Origin: Paracoccus isoporae
GTDB lineage: Bacteria; Pseudomonadota; Alphaproteobacteria; Rhodobacterales; Rhodobacteraceae
NCBI RefSeq assembly: GCF_900101865.1
Contig: NZ_FNAH01000006.1
Span: forward strand, 62,001 to 126,000
DNA length: 64,000 nucleotides
Reading direction: 5' to 3'
Made by a program: the position numbers and the translations under genes. Shown here piece by piece: positions 45,259-55,437 of this stretch; position 1 is the stretch's first letter, and each line of letters opens with the position of its first letter. The notes beneath the pieces were generated by a model, which worked only from the letters and a program-made list of their open reading frames with translations, had not been told where the DNA came from and searched no databases.

Positions 45259-46404
45259 ATGGCGAATACGCAACCGGCTGCGCGACCGGTCAATCCGCGC
45301 TTTTCCTCTGGCCCCTGTGCCAAGATCCCCGATTACAATCTGGATATGCTCGCCGACGCGCCGCTCGGCCGCTCACACCGTGCCGCAATCGGCAAGGCCA
45401 AGCTCGCGCAGGCGATCGAGACCACGCGCGAAGTGCTCGGCGTGCCGACAGATTACCGCATCGGCATCGTGCCCGCCTCGGATACCGGCGCGGTCGAGAT
45501 GGCGATGTGGTCCCTGTTGGGTGAGCGCCCGGTCGAGATGCTGGCCTGGGAAAGCTTCGGCGCCGGCTGGGTGACCGATGTCGTCAAGCAGCTCAAGCTC
45601 GACGCCAAGGTGCAGACCGCTGATTACGGGCAGATCGTCGATTTCGGATCGGTCGATTTCGACCGCGACGTGGTGTTCACCTGGAACGGCACCACCTCGG
45701 GTGTGCGGCTGCCCGATGGCGATGCGATCCCGGCGGATCGGGCCGGGCTGACCATCTGCGATGCGACTTCCGCCGCGTTTGCAATGGAGCTGCCCTTCGA
45801 CAAGCTGGATGTGGTCACCTTCTCCTGGCAGAAAGTGCTGGGCGGCGAGGGCGGGCACGGGGTGCTGATCCTCAGCCCGCGCGCGGTCGAACGGCTGGAA
45901 AATTACACCCCCGCCTGGCCTTTGCCCAAGATCTTCCGCCTGACCAAGGGCGGCAAGCTGATCGAAGGCATCTTCCGCGGTGAGACGATCAACACGCCCT
46001 CCATGCTCTGCGTCGAGGATTATCTGGTCGCGCTTGACTGGGCGAAATCGGTGGGCGGGCGTCAGGGCCTGATCGACCGCGCGACAGCCAATGCGCAGGC
46101 GGTGTGGGATTTCTGCGAAACCCGCGACTGGATCGCCAATCTGGCAGAAGATCCGGCAACGGCCTCGACCACCTCCGTCTGCCTGAAATTCACCGATGAC
46201 CGGATCAAGGACGGTGCCGCCTTCGCCAAAGCCGTAGCGAAACGGCTGGAGAAGGAAGGCGTGGGACTCGATATGGGCGCCTATCGCGATGCCCCGCCCG
46301 GCCTGCGGATCTGGTGCGGCTCGACTGTGGAGACCGCCGATGTGCAGGCGCTTCTGCCCTGGATCGAATGGGCCTTCCACGAAGAGATCGCCGCACAAGG
46401 CTGA
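45259..46404 (+). CDS. serC: phosphoserine aminotransferase
   Basis: Converts 3-phosphohydroxypyruvate to phosphoserine in serine synthesis; a PLP enzyme of 381 residues of the longer, alphaproteobacterial subtype. It starts [20 protein letters not shown]; the PLP lysine is in [22 protein letters not shown] lies seven bases before the ATG. Followed after 100 bases by serA. Confidence 0.95.
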   Translation: MANTQPAARPVNPRFSSGPCAKIPDYNLDMLADAPLGRSHRAAIGKAKLAQAIETTREVLGVPTDYRIGIVPASDTGAVEMAMWSLLGERPVEMLAWESFGAGWVTDVVKQLKLDAKVQTADYGQIVDFGSVDFDRDVVFTWNGTTSGVRLPDGDAIPADRAGLTICDATSAAFAMELPFDKLDVVTFSWQKVLGGEGGHGVLILSPRAVERLENYTPAWPLPKIFRLTKGGKLIEGIFRGETINTPSMLCVEDYLVALDWAKSVGGRQGLIDRATANAQAVWDFCETRDWIANLAEDPATASTTSVCLKFTDDRIKDGAAFAKAVAKRLEKEGVGLDMGAYRDAPPGLRIWCGSTVETADVQALLPWIEWAFHEEIAAQG

Positions 46405-46412
46405 GTGATCGG

Positions 46413-46462
46413 CGCGGGGGCGCCGCCCCCGCAGCCCCGGAATATTCAAATCAGGATGAAAC
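46413..46462 (+). repeat. REP-like intergenic element between serC and serA
   Basis: A palindrome GCGGGGGC / GCCCCCGC (46414-46432) is followed by CAGCCCCGGAATATTC and AAATCAGGATGAAACG. A related tail (GGCCGGGTATTTGGATGAAG) is at 63372-63396 on the minus strand. The pattern of a G/C palindrome, CCCCGG-(A/T)TATT and GATGAA resembles a repeat that I recall as frequent between genes of Rhodobacteraceae. Confidence 0.5.
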
Positions 46463-46504
46463 GCGCTGAGGCCGCGCGCCCGCGCATTCGCAAAGGAGCA
46501 TCAC

Positions 46505-48094
46505 ATGCCCAAGGTTCTCGTCTCCGACAAGCTGTCGGAAACCGCCGTCCAGATCTTTCGCGACCGCGGGATCGAGGTCGATTTCATGCCCGATCTGGGC
46601 AAGGACAAGGAAAAACTGGCCGGGTTGATCGGCCAGTATGACGGTCTCGCCATCCGCTCGGCCACGAAAGTGACCGAGAAGCTGCTGGAGAGCGCCGATA
46701 ATCTGAAGGTGATCGGCCGGGCCGGGATCGGTGTCGACAATGTCGATATTCCGGCCGCGTCCAAGAAAGGCGTGATCGTGATGAACACGCCCTTCGGCAA
46801 CTCCGTCACCACGGCGGAGCACGCCATCGCGCTGATGTTCGCCGTGGCCCGGCAACTGCCCGAAGCCAGCACCTCGACCCATGCCGGGAAATGGGAAAAG
46901 AACCGCTTCATGGGGGTGGAGCTGTTCAACAAGACGCTCGGCCTTATCGGGGCGGGCAATATCGGCTCCATCGTGGCGGACCGCGCGCTCGGTCTGAAGA
47001 TGAAGGTACTGGCCTATGACCCTTTCCTGTCCGAGGAGCGCGCGCAGCAATTGGGCGTGAAGAAGGTCGAGTTGGACGATCTGCTCGGCCGGGCGGATTT
47101 CATCACCATGCACGTTCCGCTGACCGACAAGACCCGCAACATCCTGTCGCGCGAGAATATTGCCAAGACGAAGAAAGGCGTGCGCATCGTCAACGCCGCA
47201 CGCGGCGGGCTGATCGACGAGGAGGCATTGGCCGAGGCGCTGCAATCGGGCCATGTCGCGGGCGCGGCGCTGGATGTGTTCGCGACCGAGCCGGCCACCG
47301 ACAGCCCGCTCTTCAACCTGCCGAATGTGGTGGTCACGCCCCATCTGGGCGCATCCACCACCGAAGCGCAGGAGAATGTGGCGCTACAGGTGGCCGAGCA
47401 GATGTCGGATTACCTGCTGACCGGCGCCGTCTCCAACGCGCTGAACATGCCCTCCGTCACCGCGGAGGAGGCCAAGATCATGGGCCCGTGGATCAAGCTG
47501 GCCGGGCATCTGGGTGGCTTCATCGGCCAGATGACGGATGAGCCGATCAAGTCGATCAACGTCACCTATGACGGCGTCGTCTCCGAGATGAATCTGAACG
47601 CGCTGAACGCCTCGGTCATCGCAGGGGTGATGAAAGTGTCGAACCCCGAGGTGAACATGGTCTCCGCCCCGGCCATCGCCAAGGATCGCGGCATCCAGCT
47701 CGCCACCACGCGGCAGGAAGCGGCCGGGGTCTATGACGGCTATATCAAGGTGACGGTCATCACCGATCAGCGCGAACGCTCCATCGCCGGCACCGTGTTC
47801 AGCGACGGCAAGCCGCGCTTCATCCAGATCCGCGGCATCAATGTCGATGCCGAGATCGGGGCGCATATGCTCTATACGCGCAACAAGGACGTGCCCGGCG
47901 TCATCGGTGCACTTGGCAGCACTTTGGGCGAGCTGGGCGTGAACATCGCCAATTTCCAGCTTGGCCGCACCAGCTCGGGCGAGGATGCGATTGCCATTCT
48001 GTATCTGGACGAACCCATGTCGGACGAGGCGCTCGCGGCCCTCGACAAGACCGGCAAGTTCCTGCAGGCACGCGCCTTGCAATTCGAGGTCTGA
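46505..48094 (+). CDS. serA: D-3-phosphoglycerate dehydrogenase
   Basis: First step of serine synthesis, 529 residues, long type with an ACT domain at the C-terminus (VPGVIGALGSTLGELGVNI). The NAD loop is LGLIGAGNIGSIVADRAL; the catalytic Arg/Glu/His lie in NAARGGLIDEEAL, FATEPATDSPLF and VTPHLGAST. AAAGGAG lies upstream of the ATG. ACT-domain feedback by serine is expected for the type. Ends with a strong terminator. Confidence 0.96.
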   Translation: MPKVLVSDKLSETAVQIFRDRGIEVDFMPDLGKDKEKLAGLIGQYDGLAIRSATKVTEKLLESADNLKVIGRAGIGVDNVDIPAASKKGVIVMNTPFGNSVTTAEHAIALMFAVARQLPEASTSTHAGKWEKNRFMGVELFNKTLGLIGAGNIGSIVADRALGLKMKVLAYDPFLSEERAQQLGVKKVELDDLLGRADFITMHVPLTDKTRNILSRENIAKTKKGVRIVNAARGGLIDEEALAEALQSGHVAGAALDVFATEPATDSPLFNLPNVVVTPHLGASTTEAQENVALQVAEQMSDYLLTGAVSNALNMPSVTAEEAKIMGPWIKLAGHLGGFIGQMTDEPIKSINVTYDGVVSEMNLNALNASVIAGVMKVSNPEVNMVSAPAIAKDRGIQLATTRQEAAGVYDGYIKVTVITDQRERSIAGTVFSDGKPRFIQIRGINVDAEIGAHMLYTRNKDVPGVIGALGSTLGELGVNIANFQLGRTSSGEDAIAILYLDEPMSDEALAALDKTGKFLQARALQFEV

Positions 48095-48118
48095 GGCGTC
48101 AGCCTGCGGCCAGGATCG

Positions 48119-48149
48119 GGCCCGGCGGTGGATCCGCCGGGCCTTTTTT
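48119..48149 (+). terminator. rho-independent terminator after serA
   Basis: Perfect 10-bp stem GGCCCGGCGG / CCGCCGGGCC with loop TGGAT, followed by six T (48144-48149). It lies 24 bases after the serA stop and directly before the next gene. Confidence 0.92.
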
Positions 48150-48162
48150 CATGGTGGTGGCG

Positions 48163-48924
48163 ATGGTGAATGACGACGGACAGCCGCTCTATGCGCTCGG
48201 CGATGTGCACGGCCAGCTTGACCTGTTGAAACAGGCCCATGCCCGCGCGGAGCGCGACGGCGGGGAACAGGCACGGATCGTTCATCTGGGCGACCTGATC
48301 GATCGCGGCCCGGATTCACGTGGCGTCATCGACTACCTGATGAATGGTCAGGCGCAGGGGCGGGACTGGCCCGTCGTCAAGGGCAACCATGACGAAAAGC
48401 TGCCGCGCTTCCTGGAAAACCCTCGCTGGATCGATCCCGGCCCGTCGCGCCCGCAACTGTGGACCGAAGACCTGAAGAATGGCGCAGAGGCGACCTTCGC
48501 CTCCTACGGTATTCCGGATTCCGGAAATCTGCCGCTCGATGAGCTGCACGAAAAGGCGATTGCCGCCATTCCTGCCGAACATGCGGCTTGGCTGGACGCG
48601 CTGCCGCTCTATCTCAAAGAAGGCGGCGATCTTCTGTTCGTCCATGCCGGCATCAGGCCGGGCATTCCGCTGGAGGATCAGTCGCCCACCGATCTGATGT
48701 GGATCCGGCGGCCTTTCCACGACTCCTCGGCCGATCACGGGATGCTGGTGGTGCATGGCCACACGCCGGTCGATCAGGTGACGCATTACGGCAACCGTCT
48801 GAACCTCGACACCGGCGCGGCCTATGGCGGCCCGGTCTCCGTGGTCCGGTTCGATGCGGACGAGGTCTGGCTGCTGACCGATGGCGATCCCATCCCGGTG
48901 CAGCCCCGCCCGGCGCAGGGCTGA
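48163..48924 (+). CDS. calcineurin-like serine/threonine phosphatase
   Basis: Metallophosphoesterase of about 253 residues. The metal motifs are GDVHG, LGDLIDRGPDS and KGNHDEK; VHAGIRPG and VHGHTPV supply the later His ligands. It resembles the bacteriophage-lambda/PrpA-type phosphatases and should dephosphorylate a protein or small molecule; the substrate is unknown. ATG at 48163 was chosen over 48151, which touches the T-run of the serA terminator, though both are in frame. Its own promoter is not obvious. Confidence 0.88.
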   Translation: MVNDDGQPLYALGDVHGQLDLLKQAHARAERDGGEQARIVHLGDLIDRGPDSRGVIDYLMNGQAQGRDWPVVKGNHDEKLPRFLENPRWIDPGPSRPQLWTEDLKNGAEATFASYGIPDSGNLPLDELHEKAIAAIPAEHAAWLDALPLYLKEGGDLLFVHAGIRPGIPLEDQSPTDLMWIRRPFHDSSADHGMLVVHGHTPVDQVTHYGNRLNLDTGAAYGGPVSVVRFDADEVWLLTDGDPIPVQPRPAQG

Positions 48925-49016
48925 ACACCTGTCCCGCTCGCGCAACGATCAACCCGCATCCGGCGTTGGATCACTGAACACCCGACCGCCGCAGAACAGA
49001 TGACCCGGAGCCCCTG

Positions 49017-49490
49017 ATGAAGACACTCGCTTTCGCCGCCGCCCTGCTCGCAGCCCCCGCCACCGCCGAGGAAGTCGCCCAGATCGGCGTCGACTGGGTC
49101 GGCAATGACATCGTGATCGAGGCCATCCACGATCCCGAAGTGCAGGGCGTGACCTGCCATCTCGCCTATTTCTCGCGCTCGGTCATCGACCGTCTCAGCC
49201 AGGGCAACTGGTTCGAGGATCCGTCGAACAGTGCCATCGAGTGCAGCCAGACCGGACCGATCACATTGGGCGACATCTCCGGCAGCGATGGTGAGGACGT
49301 GTTCTCCGAAGGCCGCTCGCTGGTGTTCAAGTCGCTGCGCGTCAAGCGGATCTATGACGAAGAGAACCAGGTGCTGATCTATCTCGCCCATGCCAATGAG
49401 CTGAGCGAGGGGTCCGCCAAGATGTCGATCTCGACGGTGCCAATCCGGCAGGATGCAGGATCAGCTAGCGCGCGCGCTGCTGGCCAGTGA
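49017..49490 (+). CDS. CreA family protein
   Basis: A 157-residue exported protein (signal peptide MKTLAFAAALLAAPATAEE). The CreA pattern is seen: EVAQIGVDWVGNDIVIEAI, DPEVQGVTCHLAYFSR and IECSQTGPI with two Cys likely bonded, then VFKSLRVKRIYDEENQ. CreA has no known function. Converges with the sugar transferase, overlapping by 26 bases. Confidence 0.9.
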   Translation: MKTLAFAAALLAAPATAEEVAQIGVDWVGNDIVIEAIHDPEVQGVTCHLAYFSRSVIDRLSQGNWFEDPSNSAIECSQTGPITLGDISGSDGEDVFSEGRSLVFKSLRVKRIYDEENQVLIYLAHANELSEGSAKMSISTVPIRQDAGSASARAAGQ

Positions 49491-50232
49491 CGGCGGCGCT
49501 GCGCCGCTTGCGCGGCTTGTCATAGCCGGGGATCAGGGCCAGCACGGTCTTCCACATGATCCAGAGATCCAGCGACAGCGACGAGGTGCGCCGATAGACC
49601 AGCTCGATCCGCAGCTTGGTGGGCAGGCAGCGCGCGTAATAGGCGCGGTCGGTCTCCTCCGCCGTCCGGCAGGAGGCCATGATCTTGTCCTCATGCCGGT
49701 GATAGATCAGCGTGGCCAGCCCGGTCACGCCGGGCCGGGTCTTCAGCACGGCGGCGTAGAGCGCCGGGAAGCGTTCGACATATTCCGGCAAGGGCGGGCG
49801 CGGGCCGACAAAGCTCATGTCACCGCGGATGATGTTCAGAAGCTGGGGCAGCTCGTCCATCCGGGTGCGGCGCAGCATCCGGCCCAGCGGGGTGATCCGC
49901 CAATGCTTATGCGCGCCGGTGGCCCCGCCATCCTCGTCCACGCGGACCATGGTGCGGAACTTGTATTGCAGGAAAGGCCGGCCCGGTGCCCGCATCCGCC
50001 TGCCGCGATAGATCAGCGGACGGCCCTGGGTGATCAGCAGCAGCGCCGCGACGGCCAGCATCGGCCCGATCAGCACCATCAGCAGGGCGAGCGCGAGAAC
50101 AATGTCCACCAGACGTTTGCCGAAACGGGCATAGACGCCGTGATCCGCAACTGCGGATTCCGGAATCCACAGCTCCGCCTCAGGCAGCGCGGTGCGGCGC
50201 TTGACCGAATCCCAGTTCTGGTAGAGCGTCAA
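49465..50232 (-). CDS. polyprenyl-phosphate sugar-1-phosphate transferase
   Basis: A 255-residue initiating glycosyltransferase of the WcaJ/ExoY type. It has one re-entrant hydrophobic segment (VDIVLALALLMVLIGPMLAV), then the conserved KFRTM, RRTRMDELPQLLNIIRGDMS and FVGPRPPLPEY blocks. It puts the first sugar phosphate on undecaprenyl phosphate for an exopolysaccharide or glycan. No other polysaccharide genes are near, so its product is unclear. Confidence 0.9.
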   Translation of the reverse strand: MTLYQNWDSVKRRTALPEAELWIPESAVADHGVYARFGKRLVDIVLALALLMVLIGPMLAVAALLLITQGRPLIYRGRRMRAPGRPFLQYKFRTMVRVDEDGGATGAHKHWRITPLGRMLRRTRMDELPQLLNIIRGDMSFVGPRPPLPEYVERFPALYAAVLKTRPGVTGLATLIYHRHEDKIMASCRTAEETDRAYYARCLPTKLRIELVYRRTSSLSLDLWIMWKTVLALIPGYDKPRKRRSAAVTGQQRAR

Positions 50233-50393
50233 AAGCAGGTCCCCACTTACACACAGATTTGCGTGTTATCTCCTATTAACATACTGCTGAAATGACAGAA
50301 ACCCGCCATGCAGGCAACCGGGCCAACTGTTGCCGGCATGACGCAAATGCGGCAAATTGCAGACAATTTCCTGCCGAATTCGAGGGGTTGAGC

Positions 50394-50849
50394 ATGCGGA
50401 AGTTTTTGGTGGTTCTGGACGAATCACCCGAAAGCCAGAACGCCATCCGCTTTGCGGCGATGCGGGCGTCGCGCACATCGGGCGGTGTCGTGGTGCTGGC
50501 CATCATCGGGCCGGATGCCATCCAGCACGGCATCGGCGTGGCCGATCTGATGCGGCAGGAGGCCGAGGACCGGATCACGTCCCAATACCAGATCTTCGCC
50601 CGCTGGATGCGTGAAAGCCAAGGCGTCGAGCCGGAATTGGTGATCCGCGAGGGCGATCCAACCACCGAGCTTCTGGCCCAGCTGAACAGCGACCGCGAGA
50701 TCGGCGTGCTGATCCTGGGCGCCGGGTCGGGCAAGGACGGGCCGGGGCCGATCCTGAGCCGTCTGCTGCGCGACCTGTCCGGCCTGCCCTGCCCGATCAC
50801 CCTGGTCCCCGGCGACATCTCTCGCGAGCGGCTGGAGGCAATCTCGTAG
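50394..50849 (+). CDS. universal stress protein family
   Basis: A 151-residue UspA-fold protein starting MRKFLVVLDESPESQNAIRF. The nucleotide-binding motif GAGSGKDGPGPILSRLLRD is close to the G-2x-G-9x-G(S/T) pattern with small differences, so ATP binding is possible. GAGGGG precedes the ATG. Role in stress tolerance inferred from family. Divergent from the sugar transferase across 161 bases. Confidence 0.85.
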   Translation: MRKFLVVLDESPESQNAIRFAAMRASRTSGGVVVLAIIGPDAIQHGIGVADLMRQEAEDRITSQYQIFARWMRESQGVEPELVIREGDPTTELLAQLNSDREIGVLILGAGSGKDGPGPILSRLLRDLSGLPCPITLVPGDISRERLEAIS

Positions 50850-50934
50850 ACCCGGCCGCGGCCCGTGCCGCACCCGGCCCCGGCTTGACCAAACCCCGAT
50901 GAGCGACCATATCCATCCCCAAAGGAGCGCCGCC

Positions 50935-51492
50935 ATGTTCATCCAGACCGAGACCACGCCCAACCCCGCCACGCTGAAATTCCTGCCCGGCCAGCCGGTG
51001 CTGGACGCGGGCACCGCGGATTTCACCACGCAAGACGCCGCCGCGGCCTCGCCGCTTGCAGCGCGGATCTTCGCCGTCAACGGCGTGACCGGCGTGTTCC
51101 TGGGCACGGATTTCGTGACCGTGACGAAGTCGGACGAGATCCAGTGGGATCACATCAAGCCCGCGCTTCTCGGCGCGATCATGGAGCATTACCAGTCCGG
51201 CGCGCCGGTGATGGAATCCTCGGCTGCAAAGGTCGATCACGCCGAGCATGACGGCGAGGACGGCGCGATCGTCACCCAGATCAAGGATCTGCTGGACACC
51301 CGCGTCCGCCCGGCCGTGGCGCAGGATGGTGGTGACATCACCTTTCACGGCTTCGACAAGGGCGTCGTCTACCTGCATATGCAGGGCGCCTGCGCCGGTT
51401 GCCCGTCCTCGACCATGACCCTGAAAATGGGGATCGAGAACCTGCTGCGCCACTACATCCCCGAAGTGACCGAGGTGCGCCCGATTGCCTGA
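50935..51492 (+). CDS. NfuA/NFU-type iron-sulphur cluster carrier
   Basis: A 185-residue scaffold or carrier. N-terminal Nfu domain (MFIQTETTPNPATLKFLPG) and C-terminal NifU-like domain with the cluster motif CAGC in MQGACAGCPSSTM. It delivers 4Fe-4S clusters to target proteins. An AAAGGAG site lies 7 bases before ATG 50935; an in-frame start at 50899 is less likely. Clustered with tsaB and rimI, as often in this family. Confidence 0.93.
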   Translation: MFIQTETTPNPATLKFLPGQPVLDAGTADFTTQDAAAASPLAARIFAVNGVTGVFLGTDFVTVTKSDEIQWDHIKPALLGAIMEHYQSGAPVMESSAAKVDHAEHDGEDGAIVTQIKDLLDTRVRPAVAQDGGDITFHGFDKGVVYLHMQGACAGCPSSTMTLKMGIENLLRHYIPEVTEVRPIA

Positions 51493-52075
51493 CGCGCTGA
51501 CGCTGGGGTTCGACACATCGGCCGCGCATTGCGCGGCCGCTTTGCTGTCCGGCGACCGGCTGATCGCCGCGCAGCAGGAGGAGATGGCGAAGGGTCAGGC
51601 CGAACGGCTGATGCCGTTGATCGAAGAGTTGCTGGACCGGGCCGGTTGCGGCTGGCGCGACCTGTCGCTGATCGGCGTCGGCACCGGGCCGGGGAACTTC
51701 ACGGGCATCCGGATCTCGGTCTCGGCTGCGCGCGGGCTGGCCCTGTCGCTGGCGATCCCGGCCATCGGTGTCGGCGCGGCCGAGGCCCTGGCCCACGGTC
51801 TGGCGCGCCCCTGCCGGATCGTCATTCCCGGCCGCCGCGACCTTGTGATCTGGCAGGATTTCGACGCCAGCCGCCCCACCACCCCGCAGCAATCCCCGCA
51901 AGACGCCCTGCCCCCCGGCCCGCCCGTGGCCGCGCCGATATTTCCCATCGCGGAGGGGATCGCCCGGCTGGCCCGCGCCCGCGCCGGCACCGAACAGCCG
52001 CGCCCGGCCCCGATCTATCTGCGCCCCGCCGATGCCGCCCCGACCCGCGAGCGCGGCCCCGTCATCCTGCCATGA
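51485..52075 (+). CDS. tsaB: tRNA threonylcarbamoyladenosine protein TsaB
   Basis: A 196-residue ASKHA-fold partner of TsaD for the t6A37 modification of tRNA. LTLGFDTSAAHCA is the first phosphate-binding motif and GVGTGPGNFTGIRIS the second. The only start keeping the motif is TTG at 51485, overlapping the nfuA stop by eight bases; later ATGs would remove it. rimI follows with ATGA overlap. Confidence 0.93.
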   Translation: MPDALTLGFDTSAAHCAAALLSGDRLIAAQQEEMAKGQAERLMPLIEELLDRAGCGWRDLSLIGVGTGPGNFTGIRISVSAARGLALSLAIPAIGVGAAEALAHGLARPCRIVIPGRRDLVIWQDFDASRPTTPQQSPQDALPPGPPVAAPIFPIAEGIARLARARAGTEQPRPAPIYLRPADAAPTRERGPVILP

Positions 52076-52479
52076 CGCCGCAGGACATGGCGGCGATCCA
52101 CGCCGCCAGCTTCTCCCGCCCCCGCCCGTGGCGCGCGGACGAGTTTGCCGACCTGCTGAGCGATCCGGCGGTGTTCCTGATCGCGGCTGGCAAGGGGTTC
52201 ATAATCGGCCGCTGCATTCTCGACGAGGCGGAGTTGCTGACCCTCGCCGTAGCGCCGGAGGGGAGACGACAGGGAAGCGGTCGGCACCTGGTCGCGCTGT
52301 TTCAGGCCGAAGCCACGCGGCGCGGTGCGGCGACGGCATTTCTGGAGGTGGCGGCAGATAACGGCGCGGCCCGCGCGCTCTACGCGTCTGCCGGATGGGC
52401 CGAAGCAGGCCGTCGACGCGACTATTACGGCAGCGGGACCGACGCCATCGTCATGCGCCTGACCCTGTCACCTAGCTGA
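52072..52479 (+). CDS. rimI: ribosomal-protein-alanine N-acetyltransferase-like
   Basis: GNAT acetyltransferase of 135 residues. The acetyl-CoA loop is RRQGSGRHLV and the C-terminal segment LEVAADNGAARALYASAGWAE shows the fold. Adjacent to tsaB as in many bacteria, where it acetylates S18 and other proteins. The start MTPQDMAAIHAASFSRPRPW overlaps the tsaB stop. Confidence 0.9.
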   Translation: MTPQDMAAIHAASFSRPRPWRADEFADLLSDPAVFLIAAGKGFIIGRCILDEAELLTLAVAPEGRRQGSGRHLVALFQAEATRRGAATAFLEVAADNGAARALYASAGWAEAGRRRDYYGSGTDAIVMRLTLSPS

Positions 52480-52496
52480 TCCGTCACCCGCAGGTC

Positions 52497-52518
52497 GCGC
52501 GGCTTTGGAAAGCCGCGC
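52497..52518. terminator. hairpin between convergent rimI and secA
   Basis: A perfect 10-base inverted repeat GCGCGGCTTT / AAAGCCGCGC with two bases between. It sits midway between two convergent genes; no T-run on either strand, so termination is inferred from position. Confidence 0.45.
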
Positions 52519-52529
52519 CGCTCACCGCC

Positions 52530-55235
52530 TCAGGCCAGCCGGCCGTGGCAATGCTTGAATTTGGACCCCGAGCCGCAGGGACACGGGTCGTTGCGCGACG
52601 GGTTGCCCCAGCTTGCCGGATCATTCTCGTCGAAGCCCGGCGCCTCGGCCGAGGCTTCGCCGCCCGCCGCGCCCTCGTGCTCCGGCGTCATCTGGCTCTG
52701 CTGCGCCTGCTGCTGATCCTGGTATTGCCGCATCATCTGCTCGCGCTCCTGATCGGTCAGCGGGCGGATGCGCGAAAGCTGCTGGGTCACGTCCGAGCGC
52801 AGGCTGTCCAGCAACCCCTCGAACAGCTGGAAGCTCTCGGTCTTGTATTCGGACAAGGGGTCACGCTGCGCATAGCCGCGGAACCCCACGACAGAGCGCA
52901 GATGCTCCAGCGTCAGCAGATGGTCGCGCCATTTCTGGTCGATGGATTGCAGCAGGATCTGCTTTTCGACCTGGCGCATCGTCTCGGCGCCGAAGCCCGA
53001 CTCCTTCTCGGCCATGTAGCCATCCGTGGCCTCGATCAGCCGGTCGCGCATCGCCGCCTGATCCACGCCATCTTCCGCCGCCCAGTCCTCCAGCGGCAGG
53101 TTCATGTTCAGCGTCTCGACCACCGCCTTGTGCAGCCCGGCCGTGTCCCATTGCTCGGCATAGGCGCGCGGCGGCAGATACTGGTCGATCAGGTCATGAA
53201 TCACCTGATGGCGCATATCGGCGGCGATCTCGCCCACCTCTTCGCTGTCCATGATCTCGCGGCGCTGGCTGAAGATCGCCTTGCGCTGATCGTTCATCAC
53301 GTCGTCGAATTTCAGAAGCTGCTTGCGGATGTCGAAGTTCCGCCCTTCGACCTTGCCCTGTGCGCGTTCCAGCGACTTGTTCACCCAAGGATGAACGATC
53401 GCCTCGCCTTCCTTCATGCCCAGCTTGGACAGCACCGAATCCAGCCGCTCCGAGCCGAAGATCCGCATCAGATCGTCTTCCAGCGACAGGAAGAACAGCG
53501 ACCGGCCCGGATCGCCCTGACGGCCCGAGCGGCCGCGAAGCTGGTTGTCGATGCGCCGGGATTCGTGGCGTTCGGTCGCCAGAACGAACAGCCCGCCCGC
53601 GCCGATCACCTTGTCCTTGTCGGTGGCGTGCTCGGCCTCGATCTTCGCGCGCAGATCGTCGGGGTTGGCCTCGGGATCGGCGGCGAGCGCCTGCATCACC
53701 TTCATCTCGACATTGCCGCCAAGCTGGATATCGGTGCCGCGCCCGGCCATGTTGGTGGCGATGGTCACCGCGCCGGGCTTGCCGGCCTCGGCCACGATAT
53801 AGGCCTCCTGCTCGTGCTGGCGGGCGTTCAGCACATTATGCTTGATCCCGGCCTTGTCGAGCATCTGCGACAGCATCTCGGATTTCTCGATGCTGGTGGT
53901 GCCGACAAGGATCGGCTGGCCCTTCTCATGCGCCTCGCGGATCGCCTCGATCACGGCGGCGTATTTCTCGTTGCCGGTGCGATAGACGCGGTCATGCTCA
54001 TCGACCCGCGCGATGGGCCGGTTGGTCGGCACCTCGACCACGCCCAGCTTGTAGATATCGGCAAATTCCTCGGCCTCGGTCGCGGCCGTGCCGGTCATGC
54101 CCGACAGCTTGTCATAGAGCCGGAAATAATTCTGGAACGTCACCGACGCCAGCGTGACGTTCTCCGGCTGGATCGCCACGCCCTCCTTGGCCTCGATCGC
54201 CTGGTGCAGACCGTCCGACAGGCGGCGGCCCTTCATCATCCGGCCGGTGAATTCGTCGATCAGCACCACCTCGTCATTCTGGACGATATAGTTCTGATCC
54301 CGCTGGAACAGCTTATGCGCGCGCAGCGCCTGGTTGGCGTGATGCACGATGGTGGTGGATTCGGGATCGTACAGCGTCTGCCCTTCCGGCAGCACCCCGG
54401 CCTCGGCCAGCAGGGCCTCCAGCTTCTCGTTGCCCTCTTCGGTGAAGGTGGCGTTGCGGGTCTTCTCGTCCAGCTTGAAATCCTCCTCGGCAAGCTGGGG
54501 GACGAACTGGTTCAGCGTCTTGTAAAGCTCGCTGCGATCCTGCGAGGGGCCGGAGATGATCAGTGGCGTGCGCGCCTCGTCGATCAGGATGGAGTCGACC
54601 TCATCGACGATGGCGAAGAAATGCTCGCGCTGCACCATCTGCTCGACGCTGGCCTTCATGTTGTCGCGCAGATAATCGAAGCCGAGTTCGTTATTCGTCG
54701 CATAGGTCACGTCCGACTGGTATGCGGCGCGTTTTTCCTCATCCGGCTGATAGGGATAGACGACGCCGGTGGTCATGCCGAGCTGCGCGAAGACCTTGCC
54801 CATCCATTCGGCGTCGCGCTTGGCCAGGTAGTCGTTGACGGTGACGACATGGACGCCCTTGCCCGCAAGCGCATTCAGATAGGCCGGGAAGGTCGCAACC
54901 AGCGTCTTGCCCTCGCCGGTCTTCATCTCCGCGATATTGCCCTGATGCAGGAAGATCCCGCCCATGAGCTGGGTGTCGAAGGCCCGCAGCCCGAGTGCGC
55001 GGCGCGCGGCTTCGCGGCAATTCGCAAACGCCTCGGGCAGCAGCTCGTCCAGCGTCTCGCCCTTGCCGAACCGATCCTGCAATTCGCGGGTCTTGGCAAT
55101 CAACTCTTCGTCAGAGCGGGACTGGATATCGGCTTCCAGCGCATTGATCCGCGCCACCAAGGGACGCGCCGATTTCACCCTGCGGTCATTGGGCGTGCCA
55201 AAGACCTTCTTCGCAATATTGCCTAGACCCAGCAT
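52530..55235 (-). CDS. secA: preprotein translocase ATPase SecA
   Basis: Motor of Sec-dependent export, 901 residues. Walker A is [23 protein letters not shown] is the DEAD-type motif, and [16 protein letters not shown] follows in the second ATPase domain. The end is a zinc site, [13 protein letters not shown], binding SecB. It starts [18 protein letters not shown]; an upstream extension only enters the promoter. Divergent from the parvulin gene with 202 bases between. Confidence 0.97.
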   Translation of the reverse strand: MLGLGNIAKKVFGTPNDRRVKSARPLVARINALEADIQSRSDEELIAKTRELQDRFGKGETLDELLPEAFANCREAARRALGLRAFDTQLMGGIFLHQGNIAEMKTGEGKTLVATFPAYLNALAGKGVHVVTVNDYLAKRDAEWMGKVFAQLGMTTGVVYPYQPDEEKRAAYQSDVTYATNNELGFDYLRDNMKASVEQMVQREHFFAIVDEVDSILIDEARTPLIISGPSQDRSELYKTLNQFVPQLAEEDFKLDEKTRNATFTEEGNEKLEALLAEAGVLPEGQTLYDPESTTIVHHANQALRAHKLFQRDQNYIVQNDEVVLIDEFTGRMMKGRRLSDGLHQAIEAKEGVAIQPENVTLASVTFQNYFRLYDKLSGMTGTAATEAEEFADIYKLGVVEVPTNRPIARVDEHDRVYRTGNEKYAAVIEAIREAHEKGQPILVGTTSIEKSEMLSQMLDKAGIKHNVLNARQHEQEAYIVAEAGKPGAVTIATNMAGRGTDIQLGGNVEMKVMQALAADPEANPDDLRAKIEAEHATDKDKVIGAGGLFVLATERHESRRIDNQLRGRSGRQGDPGRSLFFLSLEDDLMRIFGSERLDSVLSKLGMKEGEAIVHPWVNKSLERAQGKVEGRNFDIRKQLLKFDDVMNDQRKAIFSQRREIMDSEEVGEIAADMRHQVIHDLIDQYLPPRAYAEQWDTAGLHKAVVETLNMNLPLEDWAAEDGVDQAAMRDRLIEATDGYMAEKESGFGAETMRQVEKQILLQSIDQKWRDHLLTLEHLRSVVGFRGYAQRDPLSEYKTESFQLFEGLLDSLRSDVTQQLSRIRPLTDQEREQMMRQYQDQQQAQQSQMTPEHEGAAGGEASAEAPGFDENDPASWGNPSRNDPCPCGSGSKFKHCHGRLA

Positions 55236-55437
55236 CGTCACTCCGGCCGTCTCGTTTCGGGAAGGCTGCGGGGATCGGCCCCTTGCCCGGACCGTGCGTC
55301 CTGCCGTAACAGTGCAGGGAACTAAACGACGCGGGCGCGCCTTTTCGGTTGCGCCGGATGTAGGCGCGCGTCCGTGAAGTGTCAACGCTCGGCCCCGGTC
55401 GCGGTTACGTGGCGAGGCCGGTTTTCAAGGAAGTGTC

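Noticed and set aside
52545..55226. Plus-strand open frame of 893 codons opposite secA
   Set aside because: Shadow of secA; high-GC codon bias removes stops on the other strand. Its Leu/His/Val/Gly-rich translation has no known fold.
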